A stretch of DNA of 18,860 bases, from positions 1-18,860 of the forward strand of contig JBMNKZ010000001.1 of the NCBI GenBank assembly GCA_050952465.1, written 5' to 3'. A program made the position numbers and the translations under genes. A model generated the notes under the pieces. The model had not been told where the DNA came from. It ran no database searches and saw only the letters and a program-made list of their open reading frames with translations. Of this stretch, positions 1 through 8,713 are shown one piece after another; the stretch's first letter is position 1, and each line of letters opens with the position of its first letter. Source of the DNA: DUPU01 sp050952465. GTDB taxonomy: Bacteria > Bacillota > Dehalobacteriia > Dehalobacteriales > Dehalobacteriaceae.

Positions 1-806
1 TCTATATAGGCGTTCATATTAGGTGTTTTAACCGGTATTCTTTCATGAGTTAATTTCCATTTCGAACATGTTTTTTCAAATACCTTAGCTATAAATTGGG
101 GGCCGTTGTCTGTCCTTATTACCGGTAGATCCATACCAGGTTTTAAACCGCGTTTTTTAAGAGAATTTATAAGCACAGCACAGGCATCTCTGGCTGTAGC
201 ACTTAAGCCAAGATGATAGTCGATTACTGATCGGTCATATACATCTATCAAGGATAATTGGAAAAAGAACCTGGCCATACCCTCAATATAGCCGTACTTA
301 ATGTCCATTTGCCATTGCTGGTTTGGAGCTGTAATTTTTTCTCTTTTCGCCAGCTTTCTAGGACGATATGGATATATCTTCCTTTGGGGTCTTAATATAT
401 TTAGTTCTTTACAAAGCCTATATGTTTTCTTGTGGTTTATGATAAGCTGATAATCCTCCTTAAGAGTTACATTAATTTTTTTATAGCCATAGGGAAAACC
501 ATCTCCGGTAACTATTTCTTTTATATTTTCCTTTATTATTGCATCAGGAACCGCCTTACCTTTTACGTTGACTGAGTATCCTGGTATTTTTCGCCCAGGT
601 GTCCTTTTTCTTAATCCCTGATTATCGGTATAAGGCTTGATTCCTTTAACTCTTTGATAATAGGTGGATGGAGATAGGCCGACAGAGTCAAGGACTAAAG
701 AAGCGTTATAGCCCTTATCTATCCACCTTTTAGCTATAATAAATCTGTCGGCTACCGAGGGTTTTGGATATCCCTTAACTCTCTTAAAATAGCTAATTCC
801 AGCTCT
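1..806 (-). CDS. IS3-family transposase OrfB (DDE integrase domain), 3' part missing
   Basis: This is the catalytic half of the transposase, which cuts and joins the element's ends. The frame is open from 806 to the window edge and has no early ATG, so it is most likely made as an OrfAB fusion by -1 frameshifting within the 752-806 overlap with orfA. I see no textbook A-rich heptamer; a CCAAAAC stretch at 761-767 is the nearest candidate. The translated frame contains an HTH_21-like segment, the first catalytic Asp in WQMDIKYG and the second in TDNGPQF. The two bases left at the window edge (GA) sit exactly where the third residue, a Glu with DD35E spacing, is expected. The C-terminus is outside the window. 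No internal stop is seen in the visible part. Confidence 0.85.
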
Positions 807-1063
807 TTATCAGCAAGTAGACGTTTAAGTCTGTCATTTTCTGTACTAACTTCTTTAAGTCTTTTTTCCATGGCTTTCTCGCGTTGCTTTTTAGCCTTGG
901 GTAAGGCTTTTACAGAACCATTTTTTCGATTTTTCATTAACCAAGTATGAATAGTGTTAGGTGACATCTCATGCCGCCGGGCTACTAAGGCCACATTACC
1001 TGTTTCCTGGCACTCTTTAATTATTAATTCCTTAAATTCATCACTGTATTGCTTGTTTTTCAT
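752..1063 (-). CDS. IS3-family transposase OrfA (helix-turn-helix protein)
   Basis: A 103-residue DNA-binding subunit. The N-terminal part (about residues 5-50) is an HTH_Tnp_1-type helix-turn-helix with the usual pattern: YSDEFK start, a VARRHEMSPNTIHTW recognition segment and a lysine-rich linker. The C-terminal part (about 65-98) is a leucine-rich coiled coil (ENDRLKRLLADKELELAILR) of the kind that dimerises OrfA with OrfAB. The ATG at 1,063 follows an AGGGGG Shine-Dalgarno, and that Shine-Dalgarno lies in one arm of the inverted repeat 1,073-1,127. The stop overlaps orfB in the -1 frame. Confidence 0.9.
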   Translation of the reverse strand: MKNKQYSDEFKELIIKECQETGNVALVARRHEMSPNTIHTWLMKNRKNGSVKALPKAKKQREKAMEKRLKEVSTENDRLKRLLADKELELAILRELRDIQNPR

Positions 1064-1072
1064 TAAAATCTA

Positions 1073-1127
1073 CCCCCTAATAAAATGTTAACATACTACA
1101 CGTATTTTCTCCAAATCTATTAGGGGG
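1073..1127 (-). repeat. Inverted repeat overlapping the orfA ribosome binding site
   Basis: The plus-strand arms CCCCCTAATA (1,073-1,082) and TATTAGGGGG (1,118-1,127) are perfect 10-bp inverted repeats separated by 35 bases. On the minus-strand transcript the second arm holds the orfA Shine-Dalgarno run of G, so an RNA starting outside the element could fold and hide it. Whether the IS promoter lies between the arms is not clear; I see no good -35/-10 pair. Confidence 0.6.
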
Positions 1128-1130
1128 CTA

Positions 1131-1305
1131 TAGAGAAACTTATGCTACATGTCTATAAAATAGATTTTTGATCACATACCTTAACCATTGGTAAAAGATA
1201 ACTTTCATTAGATTGCCCTAACATATTTACATTTTCATTTATCAGATGAAATATCTTTTAGGCTCATTCCCGATGAGAAAAGTAGGTGTTGAGCACTACG
1301 ATAGT
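1131..1305. other. Intergenic stretch between the IS and the thiolase pseudogene
   Basis: No gene can be supported here. On the minus strand, reading after the thiolase stop, one frame is open for about 35 codons from near 1,262 and ends with TAG near 1,160, just before the IS. Its start would fall after a stop and it has no recognisable domain. It could be a remnant of a gene interrupted by the IS, but this is only a possibility. Confidence 0.3.
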
Positions 1306-2560
1306 TTATAAATCTTCATCTCGCCCTACTACGAATACGTAATTCGTTGTAGCACTACCACCGATATTTAACATCATACCATTATTTGCATTATTGATTT
1401 GATAATTGCCTGCTTTCCCAACAATTTGTTTATATAAATCAAGGAACATTCTTACTCCGGTTGCTCCTACTGGATGTCCGCATCCGATTAAACCACCGCT
1501 AGGATTAATAGGCTTTAATCCGTCAAAAGCAATTACACCATCCTCAATCGCTTTATATTCTTCACCCGGTTCGGTTATACCAAACGCTGAAATTGCCGCA
1601 TATTCACTTGAAGTAAAACAGTCATGGGTTTCAAAAAAATCTATATCGTCAACTGGTCAATCCACTTCGCATATACGCATCAACTACAGCTTGTCTCGTC
1701 CATGGTAGTATATAGGGCGAATTATTAGCATCTTTCATTTTTTTATCGAAAAGCATTGGAGCTACTCTATGTCCATATCCTTTGACAACTGGGCAATTAA
1801 GTCCGTGTTGCTTAACATAACTCTCCGAAGCCAATATTACTATAGCAGCACCATCTGTTACCTGAGAACAATCCGATACAGCAAGTCGTCCACCAACAAA
1901 GGGATTAGTTTCTGTTCCACGTGTACTAGCCTGTTTATAGTTCATGAACCACTTCCTAGTTTGAGCCAGTGGATTGCGCTTTGCGTTAGCGTAATTCAGT
2001 GTAGAAATCATTGCTAACGAGTTCATAAACTGCTTTTCGTTTGTTCCATACTTAATTAAAATTTCATCAGCAAGTTTACCAAATAATTTTGGAAAAGGAA
2101 AATCAATCTCCTTACCTTCTATTTCATAATAAGCGGCCTGTCCAAGAAAATCGCCGCCAGTTTTCGAGTCTACAGTTTTCATAAGTTCCCAACCAATAAC
2201 AACTGCAAGATCATAATCTCCATTTTGAATCTTTGTAATTGCTGCATCAAGCGCAACTGAACTAGAAGCGCAAGCTGCCTCATATCTTGCTGAAGGAATA
2301 CCATAAAAAGCTGGATCTACTTCAGTAAGCAGACCTCCAAGATGGCCTTGACTAATATACTTTTCTGCTATAAAGTTACCTACAAAACAGGCAACGCGAT
2401 TTTCCTTATTCAGTTCTTTAATATCTTCAAATGTAATTCCCGTTTCCATAAAGCCATCGGCAACCACTTCTTTAAGTAGTGCGATTACGTTTTTCCCTTC
2501 TTTTGTCCAATTACGCTCAAAATCGGTTTGTGCACCACCTAATATATATGTTTTTTTCAT
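1306..2560 (-). pseudogene. Thiolase / acetyl-CoA acyltransferase, frameshifted near 1,650
   Basis: Thiolases cleave 3-ketoacyl-CoA with CoA to acetyl-CoA and a shortened acyl-CoA, or run the reverse condensation. The start is the ATG at 2,560 (MKKTYILGG) after a GGGGGG Shine-Dalgarno; an upstream ATG inside the dehydrogenase has no support. The nucleophile is Cys97 in EAACASSS. The frame stops at TGA 1,649-1,651 after SGLTS, but the next frame continues at once with DDIDFFETHDCF, then the catalytic GCGHPVGATG motif, to a stop at 1,306. One extra base at about 1,650 explains this; removing it restores about 417 residues, close to the family norm. The gene starts 13 bases after the dehydrogenase stop, so the two were translationally coupled. 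The lesion is not in a long homopolymer. As written, the product would lack the C-terminal His and Cys active-site motifs. Confidence 0.85.
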
Positions 2561-2573
2561 TACTTTTCCCCCC

Positions 2574-3884
2574 TTACCTTGCTGACCTAAAATACATTCT
2601 ATAGTCATATTTAGACGGCTCGATATTTGCAAGCAATCTATCAATATCAACCACATCAAGTACGGATTTATCTAATCGTTCTTTAACAAGTGATTTAAAA
2701 TCAATAATTCCAGACAATGCTTCAATAACTGCAAGAGGAGGACACCAATTGAAACCCGTGGCCATAACATCATCTGCGGAATGAATATTGTAACCTACTG
2801 CTTCAGTTGCAACGAGTGAATAAATAACATACTTGATTAAAAACTCAAGACACATTTCAGATTCTATCGAACGATTGTCAACCAACGTTTTAAAAGCAGA
2901 TTTGTAATTGCCAATTCGAAAATCGTGAATCATAGCTTCCACAAATGGAAAACTATAATGCATCTTTTCTCTGTAGGTACCTGTGATGATGTCATATACT
3001 GTTAAACTTTTTAAACCGTTATCATAGGTTTCCATTTTGTATAATCCACCATTGGTCTTTCGTCCTAATCTACCTTCATTAATTAGCTTACCAGCAAACT
3101 CTGGTAACACAAAAGTTTTATGTGCAAAATCATTGGTATTTGTGTAAATATTATCAACAATTGCCTTATGCACATCTAAACCAACAAAATCAGATGTGGT
3201 AAGTGGTGCCATGCTACGTCCTGTAAAAGGGCCGAGAATTGCGTCCATATAATCGATACCACCACTATACTTATATCTTTCAGCATACTGTAATACTTCA
3301 TTAATAAATTGAAATCCGATACGGTTTCCTAAAAATGCCGGAGAATCTTTAACCTCAACAACAGTTCGTAAAAGAATTTGCGATAAATAGTTTTTAGTTT
3401 TATTAAATAGTTTTCTATTAGTATATTTTGTGGGTATCATTTCACATAAAGTCAAGCTATATGGAGGGTTAAACATATGAATACCAAAATAGTTACTACG
3501 AAGATGCTCAGGTAAAACTTCGGCGAGGGTTGTGATAGACAAACCTGAAGTACCTGAACAAGCTACAGCATCATCCCTAAGGTAGTGTCCAATCTGATTT
3601 GTTATAAATATCTTAGTTTCCAGATTTTCAGCAACACTCTCAAACACAAGGTCAGACTCAGTAACACACTGGGCAAGCGATGAATAATCAGCAGGTATAA
3701 GATTTGAAATAATACTATCTGCTTAAACCGACTTTGCCGCCTTTATAGCCGCTTTCTTTGATTTTTCTATATCGCGGCTTATCATATAAACCTTCGTATT
3801 ACCAAAGGCAGCAAATATTCCGGAAATATTACTACCCATTGTCCCATTTGCACCTATAACTGTAACTGTTTTGATGCTATACAT
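2574..3884 (-). pseudogene. 3-hydroxyacyl-CoA dehydrogenase with an in-frame TAA
   Basis: This family oxidises 3-hydroxyacyl-CoA to 3-ketoacyl-CoA with NAD. The start is the ATG at 3,884 (MYSIKTVTVIGANG), seven bases after GGAGG. The first 53 codons hold the nucleotide-binding GANGTMG turn (residues 11-17) and then meet TAA at 3,723-3,725. The same frame resumes at once (ADSIISNL, then DLVFESVAENLE) and runs to 2,574. The restored protein has 436 codons, counting the TAA as one. Downstream residues match the family's catalytic set: Ser in CSGTSG, His136 in GIHMFNPP, Glu148 in LCEMIP and Asn187 in GNRIGF. A single nonsense change therefore separates the NAD-binding turn from the catalytic part. 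A GTG at 3,647 could restart translation but would give a protein lacking that turn. The gene pairs with the thiolase downstream. UAA readthrough is unlikely. Confidence 0.85.
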
Positions 3885-3967
3885 TATCATACCTCCATAT
3901 AATCTACTTATCTCTATCGATCTAAATAAATAAAACTTTCCCAACATAGAACAACAATTATAATTAT

Positions 3968-4866
3968 TCAATTGTGTATATACTCGTTAAATACTAAATT
4001 TAATGTTTGCTTCCAATCAGGTAATTTAAAATTAAATTGATTTGAAATCAAATCAGTCCCAAGTCTTGAATTTTTAGGCCTTTTAGCTTTAGTCTGGTAT
4101 TCAAAGCTAGATATACTCTTAACTTCCACACTTTTTTTTTGTTATTTTTGTAAAAAATTTAATGATTTCCATCGCAAAAGTGTACCTATTGCAATAACCT
4201 GATGATGTTAAATGATAAATACCACTTAAATTCTGCAAATGCTTTAAATCATTAAGGACTGATGACGTCTTAGTGGCTATAATCTGCGCAGTCACCTCCG
4301 CAATCAACCGACTCCACGTAGGGCTGCCAATCTGATCATTTACAACTTTAATAACTTCTTTTTCCATTGCCAACCTCTTCATAGTTAAAAGAAAGTTATT
4401 ACCTCTTAACCCATAAACCCAACTAGTCCGAAAAAATAAAAAAGGGATTGTCTACTGCTTGTATTGCCTTCTCCCCTGCTAACTTACTTATCCCATAAAA
4501 ATTAACTGGATTAGGTTTATCATTTTCTTTATACGGTGCATCTTTAGTACCATCAAAAACATAGTCAGTAGAATAATGGATAAACAAAGCACCACATCTT
4601 TTTGCTTCCTCTGCTAAAATACCTGGGGCAACTCCGTTTATGGCCATGGCTAATTCTTGTTCCACTTCTGCTTTGTCTACCGCAGTATAAGCAGCAGCAT
4701 TCACAATAATATTTGGTTTTATTGTTCTCACTGTTTGTCTAATTTCATGTGTTCTGGTTAAATCCAAATCGTCAATATCCAATGCTATAATCTCGCCTAA
4801 AGACAATAATGTTCTATTAAGTTCCCAGCCAACATGGCCATTCTTTCCTAATAATAGTATTTTCAT
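3968..4866 (-). pseudogene. rfbD: dTDP-4-dehydrorhamnose reductase (rfbD/rmlD) with two frameshifts
   Basis: RfbD reduces dTDP-4-dehydro-L-rhamnose to dTDP-L-rhamnose with NAD(P)H, the last step of the pathway. The start is the ATG at 4,866, nine bases after GGAG. The first frame (to 4,423) shows the nucleotide-binding GKNGHVG, AAAYTAVDKAE, STDYVFDG and the catalytic YGISK. It fails after NPFFIF, where one extra base in a T run (4,431-4,436) moves RTSWVYGLRGNN into the next frame. That frame carries NDQIGSPTW and continues to KITKKK. A second extra base in a nine-A run (4,132-4,140) then shifts the tail, which resumes at VEVKSISSFEYQ and ends at TGA 3,968-3,970. Removing both bases restores 298 residues, normal for the family. 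Both lesions are in homopolymers, so sequencing error is possible. Confidence 0.88.
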
Positions 4867-4920
4867 TTATAGTTACTCCACTTACAACATAGTAAATTAT
4901 TTAATATTATCTCCTAATTA

Positions 4921-5400
4921 TTAATCGAGTGTAAGCCCACTATTTTCTTCATCCTCATGGCGAATCTCATCTACTTCTTCCTTCTTCCCATATCCCATGA
5001 AGAGTCGATCTGGATAATTCAAAACCATTCCTCTTTCCAAACGTGATACATTTTTATATCCATGCACCACTCCCGGAGGTATTACCACACTTAATGGATT
5101 GTCCTGACCGGCATAAAACTCCATATAGCAGCCGCAAGTGCTGCTTCCTTCCCGGCGGTCCCACAACTTAACCAAAAAATTTCCCGGTCCCAAAAAGGCA
5201 AAAATATCTGTTTGTTCTTTATGTTCATGGGGTCCCCGGCAGACACCCGGCTCAGTATAAGAAACATAACTCATTACCGGTTTTAGTCCATCCGGTAATT
5301 CATCCAACCGAAATGTTTCTGCCAAAAAACCTCGGCTGTCAACATACTTTACTAACTTTTTTATTACTACCCCTTCAATGGGTTTTTTCACCCAATCCAT
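4921..5400 (-). CDS. rfbC: Short divergent dTDP-4-dehydrorhamnose 3,5-epimerase-like cupin
   Basis: RmlC enzymes epimerise C3 and C5 of dTDP-4-keto-6-deoxyglucose. I choose the ATG at 5,400 (MDWVKKP) because AAGGAG lies nine bases before it; the ATG at 5,418 has no Shine-Dalgarno. The 159-residue cupin shows family landmarks: DSRGFLAETF (21-30), the histidine motif CRGPHEH (His58, His60), FLVKLWDRR, and IPPGVVHGY (His113). It is some 20-30 residues shorter than usual RmlC, and the C-terminal part, normally ending in a WxDP/WP-type motif, is replaced by an acidic HEDEENSG tail. It could be an epimerase with altered specificity. It lies 28 bases after rfbA in the same operon and just before the broken rfbD. 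Confidence 0.75.
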   Translation of the reverse strand: MDWVKKPIEGVVIKKLVKYVDSRGFLAETFRLDELPDGLKPVMSYVSYTEPGVCRGPHEHKEQTDIFAFLGPGNFLVKLWDRREGSSTCGCYMEFYAGQDNPLSVVIPPGVVHGYKNVSRLERGMVLNYPDRLFMGYGKKEEVDEIRHEDEENSGLTLD

Positions 5401-5428
5401 AGGTACATACTCCTTCATAACATTTATT

Positions 5429-6292
5429 TTATTTTAAAAATTGTCTTAGATACTCCCGATAATTGCTTCTAGGCAAAGTTTCAACTAAGACTTCAAAATT
5501 TTCTTTATTAATATATCCCATACGATAAGCAATTTCTTCAATACAGGCAATTTTCAAACCCTGCCTCTTTTCAATGGTGGCAATAAAATTAGAGGCATCA
5601 AGCAAACTTTCCGGTGTTCCGGTATCCAGCCAAGCTGTGCCCCGACCGATTAATTGTACTTGCAATTTTCCTTGCTGTAAATAAACCATATTTAGATCAG
5701 TGATCTCCAATTCGCCCCGGGCTGAAGGTTTCAAGCCTTTTGCAATTTGAACCACTTGCCGATCATAAAAATAAATCCCCGGCACAGCATAATTTGATTT
5801 CGGTTTCGTCGGTTTTTCCTCAATGCTTAAGGCCTTTCCATCCTGGTCAAATTCAATTACTCCGTAACGTTCCGGATCTTTTACCCAATAGCCGAAAACC
5901 ACGGCACCTTCTTCAATTTTCCCGGCATCTTTCAAAATCTTAGGTAGTCCATGCCCGTAAAAAATATTGTCTCCTAAAATAAGGCATACAGTTTCATCAC
6001 CAATAAAATCATCACCAATAATAAAAGCCTGAGCAATCCCTTCCGGCCTTTCTTGAATACGATAGAAAAACTCCATGCCGATCTTATGTCCGTCTCCTAA
6101 TATAGCCTGATACTTAGGAATATCCTGTGGAGTAGAAATAATTAATACTTCCCTAATCCCGGCCAGCATTAATGTAGATAAAGGATAATAAATCATCGGT
6201 TTATCATATACCGGTAAAAGCTGTTTACTGATTACTGAAGTACTGGGATACAGCCTTGTCCCGGCACCCCCGGCTAAAATTATTCCTTTCAT
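5429..6292 (-). CDS. rfbA: Glucose-1-phosphate thymidylyltransferase
   Basis: RfbA joins dTTP and glucose-1-phosphate to make dTDP-glucose, the first committed step of dTDP-sugar synthesis in the cytoplasm. The start is the ATG at 6,292 (MKGIILAGG), after GGGAGAG located in the end of rfbB; the stop of rfbB is one base before it. The 287-residue protein carries the nucleotide-binding loop GGAGTRLYP (8-16), SKQLLPVYDKP (22-32), the metal-binding LGDNIFYGHGL around Asp108, and GTPESLLDAS near residue 223. Length and motifs match RmlA closely. No anomaly is seen. The tight spacing on both sides shows it is co-transcribed with rfbB and rfbC. Confidence 0.95.
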   Translation of the reverse strand: MKGIILAGGAGTRLYPSTSVISKQLLPVYDKPMIYYPLSTLMLAGIREVLIISTPQDIPKYQAILGDGHKIGMEFFYRIQERPEGIAQAFIIGDDFIGDETVCLILGDNIFYGHGLPKILKDAGKIEEGAVVFGYWVKDPERYGVIEFDQDGKALSIEEKPTKPKSNYAVPGIYFYDRQVVQIAKGLKPSARGELEITDLNMVYLQQGKLQVQLIGRGTAWLDTGTPESLLDASNFIATIEKRQGLKIACIEEIAYRMGYINKENFEVLVETLPRSNYREYLRQFLK

Positions 6293-6293
6293 C

Positions 6294-7385
6294 TTAAAAC
6301 CTCTCTCCCGCAACTCTCTTGCTGTAATTATGGTCAATCCATTTTCTATAAGCCCCGGTTTTCACACTTTCCACCCACTGGCGATTATTCAGGTACCATT
6401 TAACTGTCTTTTTCAAGCCTGTTTCAAAGGTCTCTTTAGGCTCCCAATCCAATTCCTTCATAATTCTGGACGCATCGATAGCATAACGGAGATCATGTCC
6501 CGGCCTGTCCTCTACAAAAATAATTAAATCTTTAAAATCTTTTGGATCTCTACCTAATTCTTTCCCCAATACATCACAAATGGCTAGGACAATGTCAATG
6601 TTCTTCCATTCATTATTGCCGCCAACATTATAGGTCTTCCCGATAGATCCTTTTTCCATTACTGTCCAAATCGCTTCGCAATGATCCTCAACATATAGCC
6701 AATCCCGGACATTTTCCCCTTTTCCGTAAATGGGCAAGGACTTTCCTTCTAAAGCATTGAGAATCATTAGAGGAATTAGCTTCTCCGGAAATTGGTAAGG
6801 CCCATAATTATTAGAACAATTGGTGATAGTTACAGGCAGCCCGTAAGTACGGTGATAGGCACGCACAATATGATCGCTTGAGGCTTTAGATGCTGAATAG
6901 GGACTGCTGGGATCATATCTGGTTTCTTCAGTAAAGAATCCTATCTCCCCTAGAGAACCATACACCTCATCTGTACTTACATGATGAAATAATTTTCCCT
7001 CTTTGTGATTACCGTCCTTCATCCCTTCTTGATCTATCCAGTACCTTTTGCACATTTCCAATAAATTAAATGTCCCGATAATATTAGTCTGGATAAATTC
7101 TGCCGGACCTAAAATACTTCTGTCTACATGGCTCTCTGCAGCAAAATGAACTACCCGGTCCGGCTTGTAGTGGTTAAATATATCCTTCAAAGCTTTCATA
7201 TCTGTGATATCCGCCTGTATAAAGCAATAGTTGGGCATACCTTCAATACCCTTTAAATTCAGAAGATTTGCCGCATATGTTAACGTATCCAAGTTAATAA
7301 AATTATGTTCAGGAAAGCGGGGCACAAAAAGATTCAAAAAATTGGAACCGATAAAACCGGCTCCTCCGGTAACAAGTATATTCAA
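6294..7385 (-). CDS. rfbB: dTDP-glucose 4,6-dehydratase, TTG start
   Basis: RfbB converts dTDP-glucose to dTDP-4-keto-6-deoxyglucose with tightly bound NAD. The 363-residue short-chain dehydrogenase/reductase has the NAD motif TGGAGFIGS (6-14), HFAAESHVDRS (80-90), the catalytic STDEVYG (137-143, with Asp139 and Glu140) and YSASK (Tyr163, Lys167), and NNYGPYQFPEKLIP. The first codon is TTG at 7,383-7,385, directly in front of the conserved NILVTGG; GGGAGGA lies six bases upstream, so the TTG start is well supported. A stretch between about residues 114 and 131 is a small insertion rich in charged residues. The 92 bases upstream separate it from the glycosyltransferase. Its stop is one base before the rfbA start. 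Confidence 0.95.
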   Translation of the reverse strand: MNILVTGGAGFIGSNFLNLFVPRFPEHNFINLDTLTYAANLLNLKGIEGMPNYCFIQADITDMKALKDIFNHYKPDRVVHFAAESHVDRSILGPAEFIQTNIIGTFNLLEMCKRYWIDQEGMKDGNHKEGKLFHHVSTDEVYGSLGEIGFFTEETRYDPSSPYSASKASSDHIVRAYHRTYGLPVTITNCSNNYGPYQFPEKLIPLMILNALEGKSLPIYGKGENVRDWLYVEDHCEAIWTVMEKGSIGKTYNVGGNNEWKNIDIVLAICDVLGKELGRDPKDFKDLIIFVEDRPGHDLRYAIDASRIMKELDWEPKETFETGLKKTVKWYLNNRQWVESVKTGAYRKWIDHNYSKRVAGERF

Positions 7386-7477
7386 GTTTTTATCCTCCCA
7401 TAAAAAAATCCACTCACTAATATTCTACATTAGGTGCAAATCTCCTTCAAAAAGACAATTTTCTCAATTCGGGCAAA

Positions 7478-8659
7478 CTAGGAAAGCTGTTCACTTTTTT
7501 GATACGCTCTCGCATACTCCCCTACCATTCTCTCCAACCGAAATAATTCATCCCCTTTTTTCTTACTATTAGCCCCCATCTTTTGCCGAAGCTTTTCATC
7601 CTTAATTAATCTTTCCAGATAATGTACCGGTGGGTCCGAAATATTTTCATTTGTGCTTGCCACTGAATTGCCGATTATATTATCCACCAAAAAACCGTTC
7701 CAGCCATGTACCACCTGCTCTGCTACTCCTCCTACCCGAGAAGCCACTACCGGAAGTCCTGCCCGCATTGCTTCGCAAATGGTCAAGGGCAACCCTTCCC
7801 AGGTGGATAACAAGACAAAAATATCAAAATCCGGATATAAATCCAGCAGGTCTTCCCTGGTACCCAGGAGGTGCACCCAGTCATCCAGTCGCTTGCCCCT
7901 GACAAAATCTTCGCATACCTTTCTTAACGGCCCATCACCCACCAGGACAAAATGAACTTTATTTTCATATTCCTGCCGGCCATAACCATAACCACTATTA
8001 ATTAAGCGATCTGCAGTTTGGAGAAAAAGCAAAGGTTCTTTTGGCTTTTTTAACCGAGCAGCCATGGCAATCACGATATCATCTTTACCAATACCCAATT
8101 CCTCCCTGAGTTTACCCCGGCACCCTTTTGACTCTTCCACCCCGTTATAAATAACCTGCATTTTCTCTTCTTTCACGAATTTTTTCCCCAACTGATAATC
8201 CGCCTGCGAAACACAAACAACATCCGTGGACACCCATCCGGCCAGCTTCTCCGCCATACCCAATAAATTTCTCATTAAAAAAGATTGCCTGTCATTCACC
8301 CCCCAACCATGGACGGTAAAAACAATCCGGGGGACACCGGCCCACCTTGCCGCCAATCTTCCCACAATACCTGCCTTAGAGCTATGGCAATGAACCAGAT
8401 CATATTTCTCGTCCTGCATCAGTTTTCTTAACTTAATCATCGCCTTGATATCATTAATAGGGAAAATGGGTCGCACCAATTCCGGCAGCTCAAACACCCG
8501 GACACCTATTTCCCTAAGCCAATCAACCATTTCCCCACCGGGAGCAGCAGCTACATGAAACTCAAATTCTTTCCGATTATGTAAGCCTTTAACAACATTA
8601 AATAGTACCTTTTGAGCCCCGCCCACTTCCGAAAGAGTCACTACCTGAAGAATTTTCAT
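7478..8659 (-). CDS. GT4-family glycosyltransferase
   Basis: A retaining GT-B glycosyltransferase that likely moves a sugar from a nucleotide donor to a lipid-linked or surface-polysaccharide intermediate on the inner face of the membrane. The start is the ATG at 8,659 (MKILQVVTLSEVGGAQ), with a GGTGGA Shine-Dalgarno; an upstream ATG at 8,734 would add an unsupported 25-residue leader. The 393-residue protein has the N-terminal fold with VGGAQ (12-16), HCHSSKAGIVGR, VFTVHGWG, and the C-terminal donor-binding half with AARLKKPKEP and the EX7E motif in WEGLPLTICEAMRAG. Donor and acceptor cannot be read from the sequence; the neighbouring dTDP-, UDP-Gal and 4-keto-sugar genes make a deoxysugar or amino-sugar donor plausible. 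Confidence 0.88.
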   Translation of the reverse strand: MKILQVVTLSEVGGAQKVLFNVVKGLHNRKEFEFHVAAAPGGEMVDWLREIGVRVFELPELVRPIFPINDIKAMIKLRKLMQDEKYDLVHCHSSKAGIVGRLAARWAGVPRIVFTVHGWGVNDRQSFLMRNLLGMAEKLAGWVSTDVVCVSQADYQLGKKFVKEEKMQVIYNGVEESKGCRGKLREELGIGKDDIVIAMAARLKKPKEPLLFLQTADRLINSGYGYGRQEYENKVHFVLVGDGPLRKVCEDFVRGKRLDDWVHLLGTREDLLDLYPDFDIFVLLSTWEGLPLTICEAMRAGLPVVASRVGGVAEQVVHGWNGFLVDNIIGNSVASTNENISDPPVHYLERLIKDEKLRQKMGANSKKKGDELFRLERMVGEYARAYQKSEQLS

Positions 8660-8713
8660 CTTCCACCGCCTAAAATAAATTACCTTTAATATTTTATCAT
8701 AAATAATAGAAAA

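Larger units (their letters stand above)
1..1130 (-). mobile_element. IS3-family insertion sequence, cut by the left window edge
   Basis: Two overlapping minus-strand frames, an orfA (752-1,063) and an orfB in the -1 frame running off position 1, have the standard IS3-family layout. The end upstream of orfA lies to the right of 1,063. I could not fix the outer boundary because the other end of the element is outside the window; somewhere between about 1,128 and 1,160 is likely. A 10-bp inverted repeat (1,073-1,082 and 1,118-1,127) lies at this end. The element differs in sequence and in its ends from the IS at 17,357-18,821. Confidence 0.85.

Noticed and set aside
3723..3971. A small free-standing protein ending at 3,723.
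   Set aside because: It is the N-terminal NAD-binding turn of the dehydrogenase, in the same frame as the downstream part.
4119..4382. A separate small gene starting at 4,382.
   Set aside because: Its residues (NDQIGSPTW and on) are the C-terminal half of RfbD in a shifted frame.
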